A DNA stretch of 27,190 nt from Collinsella sp. (lineage in GTDB: Bacteria > Actinomycetota > Coriobacteriia > Coriobacteriales > Coriobacteriaceae): assembly GCA_019414465.1 (NCBI GenBank), contig DXLY01000006.1, positions 14,714 to 41,903 of the forward strand, given 5' to 3'. The notes under the pieces were generated by a model that ran no database searches, had not been told where the DNA came from, and worked only from the letters and a program-made list of their open reading frames with translations. Made by a program: the position numbers and the translations under genes. This document shows, one piece after another, positions 1 through 9,980 of this stretch. Position 1 is the stretch's first letter. Every line of letters begins with the position of its first letter.

Positions 1-91
1 GAAGTGGTGCCGGGCCGCTTGGGCCTCCCCGGTGACTTCGTGGGGCTTACCTGCCTGACGTCGAGGAGTACATCCGCAAGATTCGTTCCCT

Positions 92-574
92 ATGCCGTTT
101 GCTCTCACGCCCGCCTTAGTTCCAAGTCGGGCGAGCCGCCGCGCTCATGCGACCCGTGGCGGCGACACGTCGACGCCGCGCTCGCTGAGCACATCTTCGG
201 TCGCGGGCGAGCACGAGGCCGCGCCGGCGCATCCGTTGGGACTGTTGCGCGTGCAAAACGGCTACGTGGTGAGCGCCCCGCGCTGGATCCAGCCGAGTGA
301 GGAAGGCGTCGAGATCGGCGCGCTGGCAACGGGGGAGGGCGACATCACCGACGTCGGCGACGATGTCTCGGCCCGCCATGCCCATATCTGGTGCGACGAT
401 TCTGGCACATGGTTTGTCGAGGACCTGTCATCCACGAACGGCACCGTGGTGGTAAACGGGGCCACGAGCGTGTGTATTCAAGTAGAGCCCGGTCGCTCCG
501 CCCAGCTCAACCCCGGCGACGAGCTCAAGCTCGGCGAATCCACTACCTACGCCATCCTCTTCGGTGCCCTCTAG
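92..574 (+). CDS. FHA-domain protein, 5' end uncertain (possibly frameshifted)
   Basis: The C-terminal half is a forkhead-associated domain, a fold that binds phosphothreonine peptides. With Met at 92 as residue 1, the diagnostic motifs are SARHAHI (residues 93-99), ending the phosphate-binding region, and STNGT (114-118) before a final beta-rich stretch to the stop. Residues 1-60 are low-complexity, rich in Ser, Ala, Arg and Pro, like the linker that usually precedes an FHA domain. No ribosome binding site precedes 92 and the frame is closed by a stop at 56-58, so this Met may not be the true start. Upstream, another frame (36-116) reads convincingly as protein (YLPDVEEYIRKIRSL). The gene may therefore begin before the window and carry one or more frameshifts. 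The FHA call is firm; completeness is not. The stop codon touches a dispersed repeat. Confidence 0.6.
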   Translation: MPFALTPALVPSRASRRAHATRGGDTSTPRSLSTSSVAGEHEAAPAHPLGLLRVQNGYVVSAPRWIQPSEEGVEIGALATGEGDITDVGDDVSARHAHIWCDDSGTWFVEDLSSTNGTVVVNGATSVCIQVEPGRSAQLNPGDELKLGESTTYAILFGAL

Positions 575-624
575 CCGGCAGATAGGGACGCTCCTTTTCT
601 GCCGGCACTTGGGGACACTCCTTG
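574..624. repeat. Dispersed intergenic repeat, tandem GCCGGCA...TCCTT units
   Basis: Two head-to-tail units occur here, each starting with GCCGGCA, running through a GGGAC core and ending in TCCTT. The same dimeric arrangement recurs at 13433-13480 and 19333-19380, more tightly conserved between those two. It begins at the last base of the FHA gene's stop codon. It looks like a short non-coding mobile or REP-like repeat; no transposase gene is present in the window. Confidence 0.6.
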
Positions 625-1024
625 GCGCGTCAGAGCCGATTGCCCGGGAACACAGGGACCATTTGGCCCTTGGCGGTCAGTCGAGGTAAACCTTTACCGC
701 CCGCCTATATTTGCCGCTATTACACTTGACGGCGGGGTACAATAAACCCGCATGCGGATTTTCGTTGCGGGCGCCTCCCATCGCCGGGGCGTGCCCGGGA
801 GCATCCGGCATGCGGCCTTTGCGGCGCTCGGTCATGTGCAAGACGGGTAGCTGGGCCTGTGGAGCGCGTGCAGCCCTCCTCGCCTCGGCATGCCTTCTCT
901 CCACGCCATGTACCTGCTGCCAAGTCCGCCTGCCAGATGATTGGAAGCAACAGCGAAAATCCCATCACGCCAACATCCCGGCGATCGCCGGGGCCTGTAT
1001 ACCTATATGAGAGGAGAGGGGTAT
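625..1024. other. Intergenic leader region upstream of nifJ
   Basis: This 400-base stretch has no convincing gene. It holds several GC-rich inverted repeats, for example GCGGG/CCCGC around the TACAAT at 738-743 and CCCGCA (747-752) with TGCGGG (765-770). TACAAT could be a promoter -10 box, but no -35 element at normal spacing was found, so the start of transcription is unclear. If transcription does start near 750, nifJ would have a structured leader of roughly 270 bases. I found no recognisable TPP riboswitch, SRP RNA, RNase P or tmRNA signature. Confidence 0.35.
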
Positions 1025-4564
<3,540 letters not shown>

Positions 4565-4574
4565 GTCTCCTACC

Positions 4575-4699
4575 GCAGGATCTGAGGGCTGACCTTCGCG
4601 GACGTCCTCGGACATGAAAGAACCCCCGCTGCGCACTACGTGCGGCGGGGGTTCTTTCGTCCTGCGGAGTGTCCGCGAAGGTCAGCCCTCAGATCCTGC
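4575..4699. repeat. Nested inverted repeat of 125 bases with perfect 29-base outer arms
   Basis: Positions 4575-4603 are the exact reverse complement of 4671-4699. Inside, 4616-4629 pairs perfectly with 4645-4658, and CGCAC (4632-4636) pairs with GTGCG (4640-4644). Everything is centred on about 4637. The outer and inner stems are separated by 12 unpaired bases on each side. As DNA this could extrude a cruciform; as RNA it would form a very long hairpin. It is far larger than a terminator needs. Confidence 0.9.
4616..4660 (+). terminator. Rho-independent terminator of nifJ, probably bidirectional
   Basis: The 14-base stem reads GAAAGAACCCCCGC against GCGGGGGTTCTTTC, starting about 50 bases after the nifJ stop. 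The A-tract on one side and T-tract on the other suit termination in both directions, although the following gene is also rightward. It sits inside the larger inverted repeat. Confidence 0.85.
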
Positions 4700-5218
4700 T
4701 ACGACTACGTCTTCGGATTGTGTGGGCGGATGAAGGACGTGGTTGTGGGGGCTTTTGTCCCCTTCGCTGTTTCGCGGCTTTGCCACGAAACCTCGCGCCA
4801 CTTTGGAGATAGATGGGGGACTTGGCTGTTGCCGCCTTTTCGGAGCTCTTCTTTATTCCTTATGCTGGATGAAAAGCCCCTTGTTTTTGCAGGGGTGCAT
4901 ACTCAACTTATAAGTGCATAGAATCTCGTATAGTGCGAGTAAGATATTGCGCTGTCCGTTTTGTGTTTAGCAGAGATGTAGTTTGCATAATCCGACATAA
5001 TCCTCGCTGCATTTAAATAAAGTTGCACGTAAATGGCGTAGATATGTCTGAGCTGGGGTTCTGTACGCTGAGCGGATAAAAACGACCGTTCACCGTTCCG
5101 CTATTTTCAAAATGAATAAAATGAGCGATAAAGAGAATATAAACCTTAATAAACTCGCGTATCGCACGGACGCGGGTTATTAATGGGTTGTAGGCCTTTT
5201 ACAGAAAGGATTCCAGCA
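4700..5218. promoter_or_regulatory. Non-coding region upstream of arcC copy 1
   Basis: This 519-base region becomes AT-rich after about 4900, unlike its surroundings, and likely contains the arcC copy 1 promoter. Seen structures are a perfect palindrome ACTTATAAGT (4906-4915), a TTCAAAATGAA dyad near 5106-5116, and an imperfect hairpin TTAATAAACTCGCG (5146-5159) with CGCGGGTTATTAA (5171-5183) just before the ribosome site. The TTCA/TGAAT pattern faintly recalls an arginine-repressor box, but the match is weak. No confident -35/-10 pair was found. A reading frame at 4640-4921 shows no family features and was not called. Confidence 0.4.
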
Positions 5219-6181
5219 ATGTCTAAGCCTCTTGGCAAGCCCGATCGTATTGTCGTCGCCCTCGGCGGCAACGCCCTCGGCAACAACCCCGTCGAGCAGA
5301 TCGAGGCCGTGAGCAACACCGCCCACGCGCTCCTCGGCCTCATCGAGCAGGGCAACGAGATCATCATCACCCACGGCAACGGCCCGCAGGTCGGCATGAT
5401 CCAGAACGCCTTCGCCGCCGCCCACGACGCCATCGGCACCCCCGAGATGCCGCTGCCCGAGTGCGGCGCCATGTCCCAGGGCTACATCGGCTACCACCTG
5501 CAGCAGGGCATCGGCCGCGAGATGCACAAGCGCTATAAGCGTTGGCACGCCGCCACCGTCGTCACCCAGATCGAGTGCGATCCCGACGATCCCGCGTTCA
5601 AGAACCCGACCAAGCCGATCGGCCCCTTCTACACCGAGGAGCAGGCCAAGGAGTTCATGGCCGAGGATCCCTCCAAGGTCTTCGTCGAGGATTCCGGCCG
5701 CGGCTGGCGTCGCGTCGTCGCCTCCCCCGATCCCAAGAAGATCGTCGAGGCTGACTCCATCCTCAACCTGCTCGACAACGAGTTCATCGTCATCGCCTGC
5801 GGTGGCGGCGGCATCCCCGTCGTCCGCGACTACGAGAACAAGGGCTGCTACAAGGGCGTTCCCGCCGTCATCGACAAGGACCTGGGCGGCGAGCTGCTGG
5901 CCGAGGACTGCGACGCCGACGTCCTGTTCCTGCTGACCGCCGTCGAGCATGTCGCCATCAACTTTGGCAAGCCCAACCAGGAGGAGCTCGAGGACCTCAC
6001 CGCCGACGAGGCCGAGCGCCTGGCCGACGAGGGCCAGTTCGGCAAGGGTTCCATGGAGCCCAAGGTCCGCGCTGCCATCAAGTTCGCCCGTTCCCGCAAG
6101 GGCCGCACCTGCATCATCGGCGCCCTGGACAAGGCCGCCGAGACCATGGCCGGCCTCTCCGGTACCCGCATCCACGAGTAG
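5219..6181 (+). CDS. arcC: Carbamate kinase, copy 1
   Basis: Carbamate kinase transfers the phosphate of carbamoyl phosphate to ADP, yielding ATP, CO2 and ammonia; it is the last step of the arginine deiminase pathway. The 320-residue product is of family length and shows the amino-acid-kinase fold: VVALGGNALG near residue 12, HGNGPQVG near 55, and the glycine-rich CGGGGIPVVRD segment near 200. AAAGGA lies eight bases before the start at 5219. This copy is monocistronic, with its own AT-rich upstream region and a terminator. From codon 7 onward it is near-identical at DNA level to copy 2 (12342-13304); the proteins differ only at residue 5 (Leu here, Tyr there). Third positions are almost all C or G, implying high expression. 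Carbamoyl phosphate from another route could also feed it. Confidence 0.95.
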   Translation: MSKPLGKPDRIVVALGGNALGNNPVEQIEAVSNTAHALLGLIEQGNEIIITHGNGPQVGMIQNAFAAAHDAIGTPEMPLPECGAMSQGYIGYHLQQGIGREMHKRYKRWHAATVVTQIECDPDDPAFKNPTKPIGPFYTEEQAKEFMAEDPSKVFVEDSGRGWRRVVASPDPKKIVEADSILNLLDNEFIVIACGGGGIPVVRDYENKGCYKGVPAVIDKDLGGELLAEDCDADVLFLLTAVEHVAINFGKPNQEELEDLTADEAERLADEGQFGKGSMEPKVRAAIKFARSRKGRTCIIGALDKAAETMAGLSGTRIHE

Positions 6182-6203
6182 TCCCTACTCCGTTGCCTCT
6201 CTC

Positions 6204-6227
6204 GTGGGCGCCAGGCAAAGCGCCCAC
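6204..6227 (+). other. GC-rich hairpin after arcC copy 1
   Basis: GTGGGCGC (6204-6211) pairs with GCGCCCAC (6220-6227) around an eight-base loop. It lies between the stop codon and the terminator and has no T-tract of its own, so it may stabilise the mRNA end. The same hairpin occurs at 13327-13350. Confidence 0.6.
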
Positions 6228-6247
6228 AGACTAGCCTCTCTTCATGA

Positions 6248-6279
6248 GCCCTGCAGTCCGCTCCGACTGCGGGGCTTTT
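6248..6279 (+). terminator. Rho-independent terminator of arcC copy 1
   Basis: GCCCTGCAGTC (6248-6258) pairs with GACTGCGGGGC (6265-6275), with one T-G pair and a six-base loop, followed by TTTT. It separates arcC from the convergent regulator gene. Confidence 0.9.
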
Positions 6280-6322
6280 GCTGTTTGAGATGTGTGCAGG
6301 GGATAAACAAGAGCAAATTTGG

Positions 6323-6973
6323 TTAGATGCTCAGATCATGGGATGCCTGAAACCAGACGATGATTCCCAGAATCCTAATTCGGCGTTTGTCCAGCACGAT
6401 ATCCGGTTCCGCTGTGCGATATGAGTAGGATGAGAGCATCACGGTGTTCGTACCGGTGCTATAACGACGTATGACGATTCTTGAATTATCGGCCAAAGCG
6501 AGGACGGAGCATCCGTTCCAGGGTTTCAGGTTTGGATCCACGAGGAGAAGGGATCCAATCGGGTAGCATTTGGACATGGCGGACGTGTCCATTTGAACAA
6601 AGAAGCACCCGCGATGTTTCTTGAATACGGATGAGGGAAGCGCGGTTATTCCGGTTTGTTTAAGTCCCGTTCTGCCTCCATTCTTCAAGATTTTAAATAC
6701 ATCGCAAAGGGAATCAGTAGTAACTTCTTTGGATTCCCCCTTCCGCCCCTCGTGGTCGAGCTTTGCGGCAAGCCCTGCGGTTTCAGATGTGAGGTCGTCG
6801 AGCTGCAGGTTAAATTTCGATACTATCTTGAGCAACGTTGAGCGGCGGATTGTATAGCGGTCCTTTTCCCAGCGGCATACCGTTTCTTTGGAGACGCCGA
6901 TGAGTGCCGCGAATTCCTCCTGTGTCAGCTGGTCGCGCTTGCGAAGCGCCTTTATGTTTTGACCCGTTCCCAT
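6323..6973 (-). CDS. XRE-family regulator with LexA/S24-like C-terminal domain
   Basis: A predicted cytoplasmic DNA-binding repressor or activator of 216 residues. Residues 5-60 form a Cro/C1 helix-turn-helix (LTQEEFAALIGVSKETVCRWEKDR). After a charged linker (about 65-105), residues 110-215 resemble the S24 peptidase fold of LexA and phage CI repressors. Ser131 aligns without gaps with the catalytic Ser, nine residues before the conserved Gly140. The position of the catalytic Lys, however, holds Arg169 or Arg170 (IVIRRY), so self-cleavage is unlikely. I start at 6973, where ATG comes one base after the arcA1 stop (TAA, C, ATG), pointing to translational coupling. An ATG at 7021 would overlap arcA1 by 47 bases and add a low-complexity tail. 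Its likely targets are the dyads between arcA1 and arcD; that is inference. Confidence 0.8.
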   Translation of the reverse strand: MGTGQNIKALRKRDQLTQEEFAALIGVSKETVCRWEKDRYTIRRSTLLKIVSKFNLQLDDLTSETAGLAAKLDHEGRKGESKEVTTDSLCDVFKILKNGGRTGLKQTGITALPSSVFKKHRGCFFVQMDTSAMSKCYPIGSLLLVDPNLKPWNGCSVLALADNSRIVIRRYSTGTNTVMLSSYSYRTAEPDIVLDKRRIRILGIIVWFQASHDLSI

Positions 6974-6974
6974 G

Positions 6975-8225
6975 TTATGAAGTGCGGACGAGGGGGAGGC
7001 AGAGGCAGTTGGGGCCGCCAAAGCCGTTTGTCAGCTCAAAGATAGAGATGGGAATAAGGTCAATACCGGCCTGCTCCAGCGCTTTGTTGGTTTCGGCGTT
7101 TTCTTCGTATACGCAGACCTTGCCTGGCTCCAAACAAAGGGTGCTTGTGGCATTGTTGGACCTTTCGACCTCTGCTGCACCGGGATTTGAGCCACCGCAA
7201 AGGATAAATTGCAACGAACTTGAACCTAGGGCTAATCGCAACGCTTCTTTCAGTCCGCCTGCGACATGACACGCACGGGTTGTCCCTTCCGATCTGCCCC
7301 GCGTAATGCGGTAGACTCGCGCTTGGTCGAGAAGCTCCCGAGCAACGAGGAATGTCTCGTAGTCAACGCGAGTGAAATATGTGTCGAGATGAATGCAGAG
7401 GTCATCGTAGGGGACCTGAATGGCCCATACGGACTCAATAGTCGAGTTCTCATCCCACAGCAAGTTATTTGCTAAAGTGTCTATCGCCGCCGGCTCGGTT
7501 CGTTGCGAGATTCCAACGGCTATGTTTTCGCTGTTGAGGTTGTGCAGGTCGCCGCCTTCAATGTGGTAAGTCGATTCATGCTTGAAGAACTGAGGGGTCT
7601 CGCGGAAATCTGGGTGATAGGTAAAAATCGTTTTGTAGGCGATAACCTCACGGTTGCGCTCTGGCCAGTACATGTGGTTGAGCGTAACGCCTTCGCCGAT
7701 GACGCTCGCCGGATCGCGTGTGAACCACATGGTGTTAAGGGGGCTTACGAGAAGATCGTCAGGTGAGTATGCGTCTGCCGTCAGTTTCGTGAGGCTGAAC
7801 ACCTCTTTATCTGTGTTGAAGACCTGGGAGTAGCGGATGCCGTTGACTGCTGCTTGAGCAAGGGCGCGGGAGCCTTCGATGCGCTCGAGATACTCGCGAA
7901 TGGCAGACTCGAGCTCAATGCCCCGCGCGCCGCATTCTGAAATGTAGCTATCGATAAAAGAGCGACGCGCTTGCTCTGTCGCATCAAGGGCTTCGGTAAG
8001 AAGGTTTTCAAGATAGAGAATCTCTACCCCTTCGTGCTCGAGCATCGCCGAGTAAGCATGATGCTCCCTAAGGGCTTTATCAAGATCGAATGAGCTGCTA
8101 GACGGACGCAACGTAAAGACCCGATTGAACTGCCCGTCGGGGTAGTTGCGCGTTTCGGGGCCGGGACAGTGCAGAAGCACCTTTTTTAGCTTTCCTATTT
8201 CATTTTGAACATGCAATGCGGACAT
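6975..8225 (-). CDS. arcA: Divergent arginine deiminase paralogue (arcA1)
   Basis: Arginine deiminase converts arginine to citrulline and ammonia. This 416-residue protein has the catalytic set of the guanidine-modifying superfamily: FTRDP Asp, IEGGD Glu, the HLDT His/Asp pair, and Cys407 in GGPNC. The Arg residues of ERNRE and SQRT, expected to hold the substrate carboxylate, are present. It differs clearly from arcA2 at the C-terminal loop: the canonical GRGGPRC reads GFGGPNC, so the Arg five residues before the Cys is Phe402 and the Arg just before it is Asn406. Substrate preference or activity may therefore differ. The start at 8225 is chosen because the product then begins MSALHVQNEIGKLKKVLLHCPG, matching the family, with GCGAGG just upstream; an in-frame ATG at 8321 lies inside the operator region. 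It is the first gene of a two-gene leftward operon with the S24-like regulator. Confidence 0.85.
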   Translation of the reverse strand: MSALHVQNEIGKLKKVLLHCPGPETRNYPDGQFNRVFTLRPSSSSFDLDKALREHHAYSAMLEHEGVEILYLENLLTEALDATEQARRSFIDSYISECGARGIELESAIREYLERIEGSRALAQAAVNGIRYSQVFNTDKEVFSLTKLTADAYSPDDLLVSPLNTMWFTRDPASVIGEGVTLNHMYWPERNREVIAYKTIFTYHPDFRETPQFFKHESTYHIEGGDLHNLNSENIAVGISQRTEPAAIDTLANNLLWDENSTIESVWAIQVPYDDLCIHLDTYFTRVDYETFLVARELLDQARVYRITRGRSEGTTRACHVAGGLKEALRLALGSSSLQFILCGGSNPGAAEVERSNNATSTLCLEPGKVCVYEENAETNKALEQAGIDLIPISIFELTNGFGGPNCLCLPLVRTS

Positions 8226-8280
8226 GTGACCTCGCTTTGGCGGTGAGTATTTATTGCTTCCATAGTGGCACATTACGAGT

Positions 8281-8299
8281 TTGATTAAATTTACATCAT
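8281..8299. promoter_or_regulatory. Weaker operator-like dyad near arcA1
   Basis: TTGATT and CATCAT flank a seven-base AAATTTA spacer. The half-sites resemble those of the two better dyads but the spacing is longer by two, so this is a tentative third site. Confidence 0.35.
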
Positions 8300-8334
8300 A
8301 TCTGTCACAGGTGAATGGCACGAACCGGCTTAGT

Positions 8335-8355
8335 AATTGATGTTAAACATCAATT
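8335..8355. promoter_or_regulatory. Operator-like palindrome AATTGATG-TTAAA-CATCAATT
   Basis: A perfect eight-base inverted repeat with a five-base spacer, centred at 8345. This size and symmetry suit a dimeric helix-turn-helix repressor. The neighbouring XRE/S24-like protein is the obvious candidate ligand, by proximity only. Confidence 0.65.
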
Positions 8356-8366
8356 TAGATAGCAAA

Positions 8367-8383
8367 TTGACAAATTACATCAA
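8367..8383. promoter_or_regulatory. Second operator-like dyad TTGACA-AATTA-CATCAA
   Basis: An imperfect copy of the 8335-8355 palindrome with the same five-base spacer, its centre 30 bases away, close to three helical turns. Two dimers could therefore sit on the same face. The left half is also a perfect -35 hexamer. Confidence 0.5.
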
Positions 8384-8502
8384 TCTGAAATCCGTTTACG
8401 GGTTGATGCGCTTCGTTGGCGGGCGAAGAGACGGAAGGGTGTTTTGCGCGATGACACAATGGCTTTGCCGGCAACGAAAAACCCCTGAATTAAGGAGGAG
8501 AG

Positions 8503-9939
8503 ATGGCAGAGACAGAAAAGAAGCGCACTCCTCGAGTCCCGCACGTGTACACCATCATTCTCGTCTTGATGGCCGTATTTGCCGTTCTGACCTGGGTCGT
8601 GCCTTCGGGTTCGTTTGAGCGCCAGGAGGTTAACGGTCGCGAGGTAACGGTCTCGGGCACCTATGAGCCTGTCGATAAGGTCTATACGGACGAGGACGGC
8701 AACGAGGTCGATCTTCGCCAAGGCATCTTCGAAGTACTTGAGGCCCCTGCGATCGGCATCCAGCAAGCGGTCGAGGTCGTTGCATTCATTATGATCGTGG
8801 GAGGTTCCTTCCAGGTCATCACGGCGACCGGAGCCATCACGAGCGGCGTCGCCCGAGTGGTGAAGAAGTTCAAGAGCAAGGACGTCCTCATCATTCCGAT
8901 CCTAATGGTGCTTTTTGCCTTGGGCGGCAGCACCTTTGGTATGGCAGAGGAGACGCTTCCGTTCTTTGCGATTCTTATGCCGATCATGATGGCCATGGGC
9001 TTCGACTCAATTACAGCGTTCATGACGGTGTTTGTGGGTGCCCGTATCGGATACATCGCATCTACCGTCAATCCGTTCAACGTCCTGATTTCCCAGGGCA
9101 TCCTCGGTATCCAGGGCAACCCCCAGCTTTGGTTGCGTACTATTGCCCTTGCCGTGCTCACGGCGGTTGCCGTCGCATGGGTTGTAATGTATGCCCTCAA
9201 GGTTAAGAAAAACCCCGAAGCGTCCCCCGCTTTCCACGATGATATCGAGAAACGCAAAGAGTTTGGCGCGGATGAGAACCTCCTCGATAGCGAGTTCACC
9301 GCTAAGCAAAAAGCCGTCATGGTTATTTTCGTGCTTGGACTTGGCGCTATCATTTGGGGCCTGGTAGCCCAGGGCTGGTACATGAACGAAATCTCTGCGA
9401 TTTTCTTGGCCATGGCCCTTCTTTCTGGTGTTGTTTCCGGGATGAATGAGAAGGAGATCGCTGGCGAGTTCGTTAAGGGAATTGCAGATTTCGCGTTCTC
9501 TGCCATCGTTGTTGGACTTGCCCGCGGAATCCTCGTAATCGCCAATGACGGCCTCATCATCGATACGATTCTCAATACGCTCGCCACGGCTCTCACTGGA
9601 GTTCCAGCCGTTATCTTTACGAGCATCCTCTATGTCGTGGATAACCTTCTGTCGATCCTCGTTCCGAGCTCTTCGGGTATCGCTGCTCTTACGATTCCAA
9701 TTTTTGGCCCGCTTGTTGAGCTGATGGGCTTAAACCCCGAGGCTGCAGTTACGGGTCTTTCCATGGGCAGCGCGGCCATGTCTCTCATTTCGCCAACAAG
9801 CGCGATGCTCGTTGCCGGTCTTGGCGTCTGCAAGATTCCGCTTGGCCAGTGGTGGAAGGTTGCTTGGAAATTCTTCCTGGTCGTGAGCGTTATCTGCATG
9901 GCATTCACTGCGGTTTCGGGCCTTATCCCCTTGCCGTAA
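8503..9939 (+). CDS. arcD: YfcC/ArcD-type arginine-ornithine antiporter (putative)
   Basis: A 478-residue polytopic membrane protein of the YfcC/C4-dicarboxylate-carrier-like family. Family members beside arc genes are taken to exchange arginine for ornithine across the cytoplasmic membrane. A short basic N-terminus is followed by a first membrane segment (about 16-33), an external loop with many acidic residues (about 37-80), then roughly ten further hydrophobic segments, including IIPILMVLFALGGSTFGMAEE and a VPSSSGIAALTIPIFGP re-entrant-like stretch near 385-402. A hydrophilic loop near 230-265 is probably cytoplasmic. AAGGAGGAGAG precedes the start. It is the first gene of arcD-arcA2-arcB-arcC and is divergent from arcA1. 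The substrate is assigned from context, not from residues; the classic ArcD belongs to the APC superfamily. Confidence 0.85.
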   Translation: MAETEKKRTPRVPHVYTIILVLMAVFAVLTWVVPSGSFERQEVNGREVTVSGTYEPVDKVYTDEDGNEVDLRQGIFEVLEAPAIGIQQAVEVVAFIMIVGGSFQVITATGAITSGVARVVKKFKSKDVLIIPILMVLFALGGSTFGMAEETLPFFAILMPIMMAMGFDSITAFMTVFVGARIGYIASTVNPFNVLISQGILGIQGNPQLWLRTIALAVLTAVAVAWVVMYALKVKKNPEASPAFHDDIEKRKEFGADENLLDSEFTAKQKAVMVIFVLGLGAIIWGLVAQGWYMNEISAIFLAMALLSGVVSGMNEKEIAGEFVKGIADFAFSAIVVGLARGILVIANDGLIIDTILNTLATALTGVPAVIFTSILYVVDNLLSILVPSSSGIAALTIPIFGPLVELMGLNPEAAVTGLSMGSAAMSLISPTSAMLVAGLGVCKIPLGQWWKVAWKFFLVVSVICMAFTAVSGLIPLP

Positions 9940-9980
9940 AAGCAAAACCTTACATACAGTTGTAAGAAAGAAGGATAGAG

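Larger units (their letters stand above)
5237..6282 (+). repeat. arcC duplication tract, copy 1
   Basis: This 1046-base stretch matches 12360-13405 at a constant offset of 7123. By eye the coding part is identical. One difference was found after the stop (G at 6229, A at 13352). Similarity stops abruptly at codon 7 on one side and just after the terminator on the other. Such sharp edges suggest a recent duplication or gene conversion. Confidence 0.9.
8226..8502. promoter_or_regulatory. Divergent arcA1/arcD control region
   Basis: This gap of 277 bases separates two divergent arc transcription units and must contain both promoters. It is AT-rich and holds paired TTGATG/CATCAA half-sites (listed separately). 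TTGACA at 8367-8372 could also serve as a -35 box for arcD, but no good -10 at 16-18 bases was found. arcD is preceded by a strong AAGGAGGAGAG ribosome site. Confidence 0.7.

Noticed and set aside
726..743. TTGACG and TACAAT as a nifJ promoter
   Set aside because: The two boxes are only six bases apart, far short of the 16-18 needed, so they cannot act as one promoter.
4640..4921. 93-codon frame after the nifJ terminator
   Set aside because: It begins inside the terminator hairpin, lacks a ribosome site and shows no family resemblance.
5106..5126. Possible arginine-repressor box upstream of arcC copy 1
   Set aside because: Only a partial TGAAT/TTCA match without the full symmetric consensus; kept as a remark in the region entry, not as a feature.
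5180..6175. Long minus-strand frames opposite both arcC copies (also 12315-13298)
   Set aside because: They are identical in both copies only because the DNA is duplicated; composition is that of an antisense shadow and the plus-strand carbamate kinase is certain.
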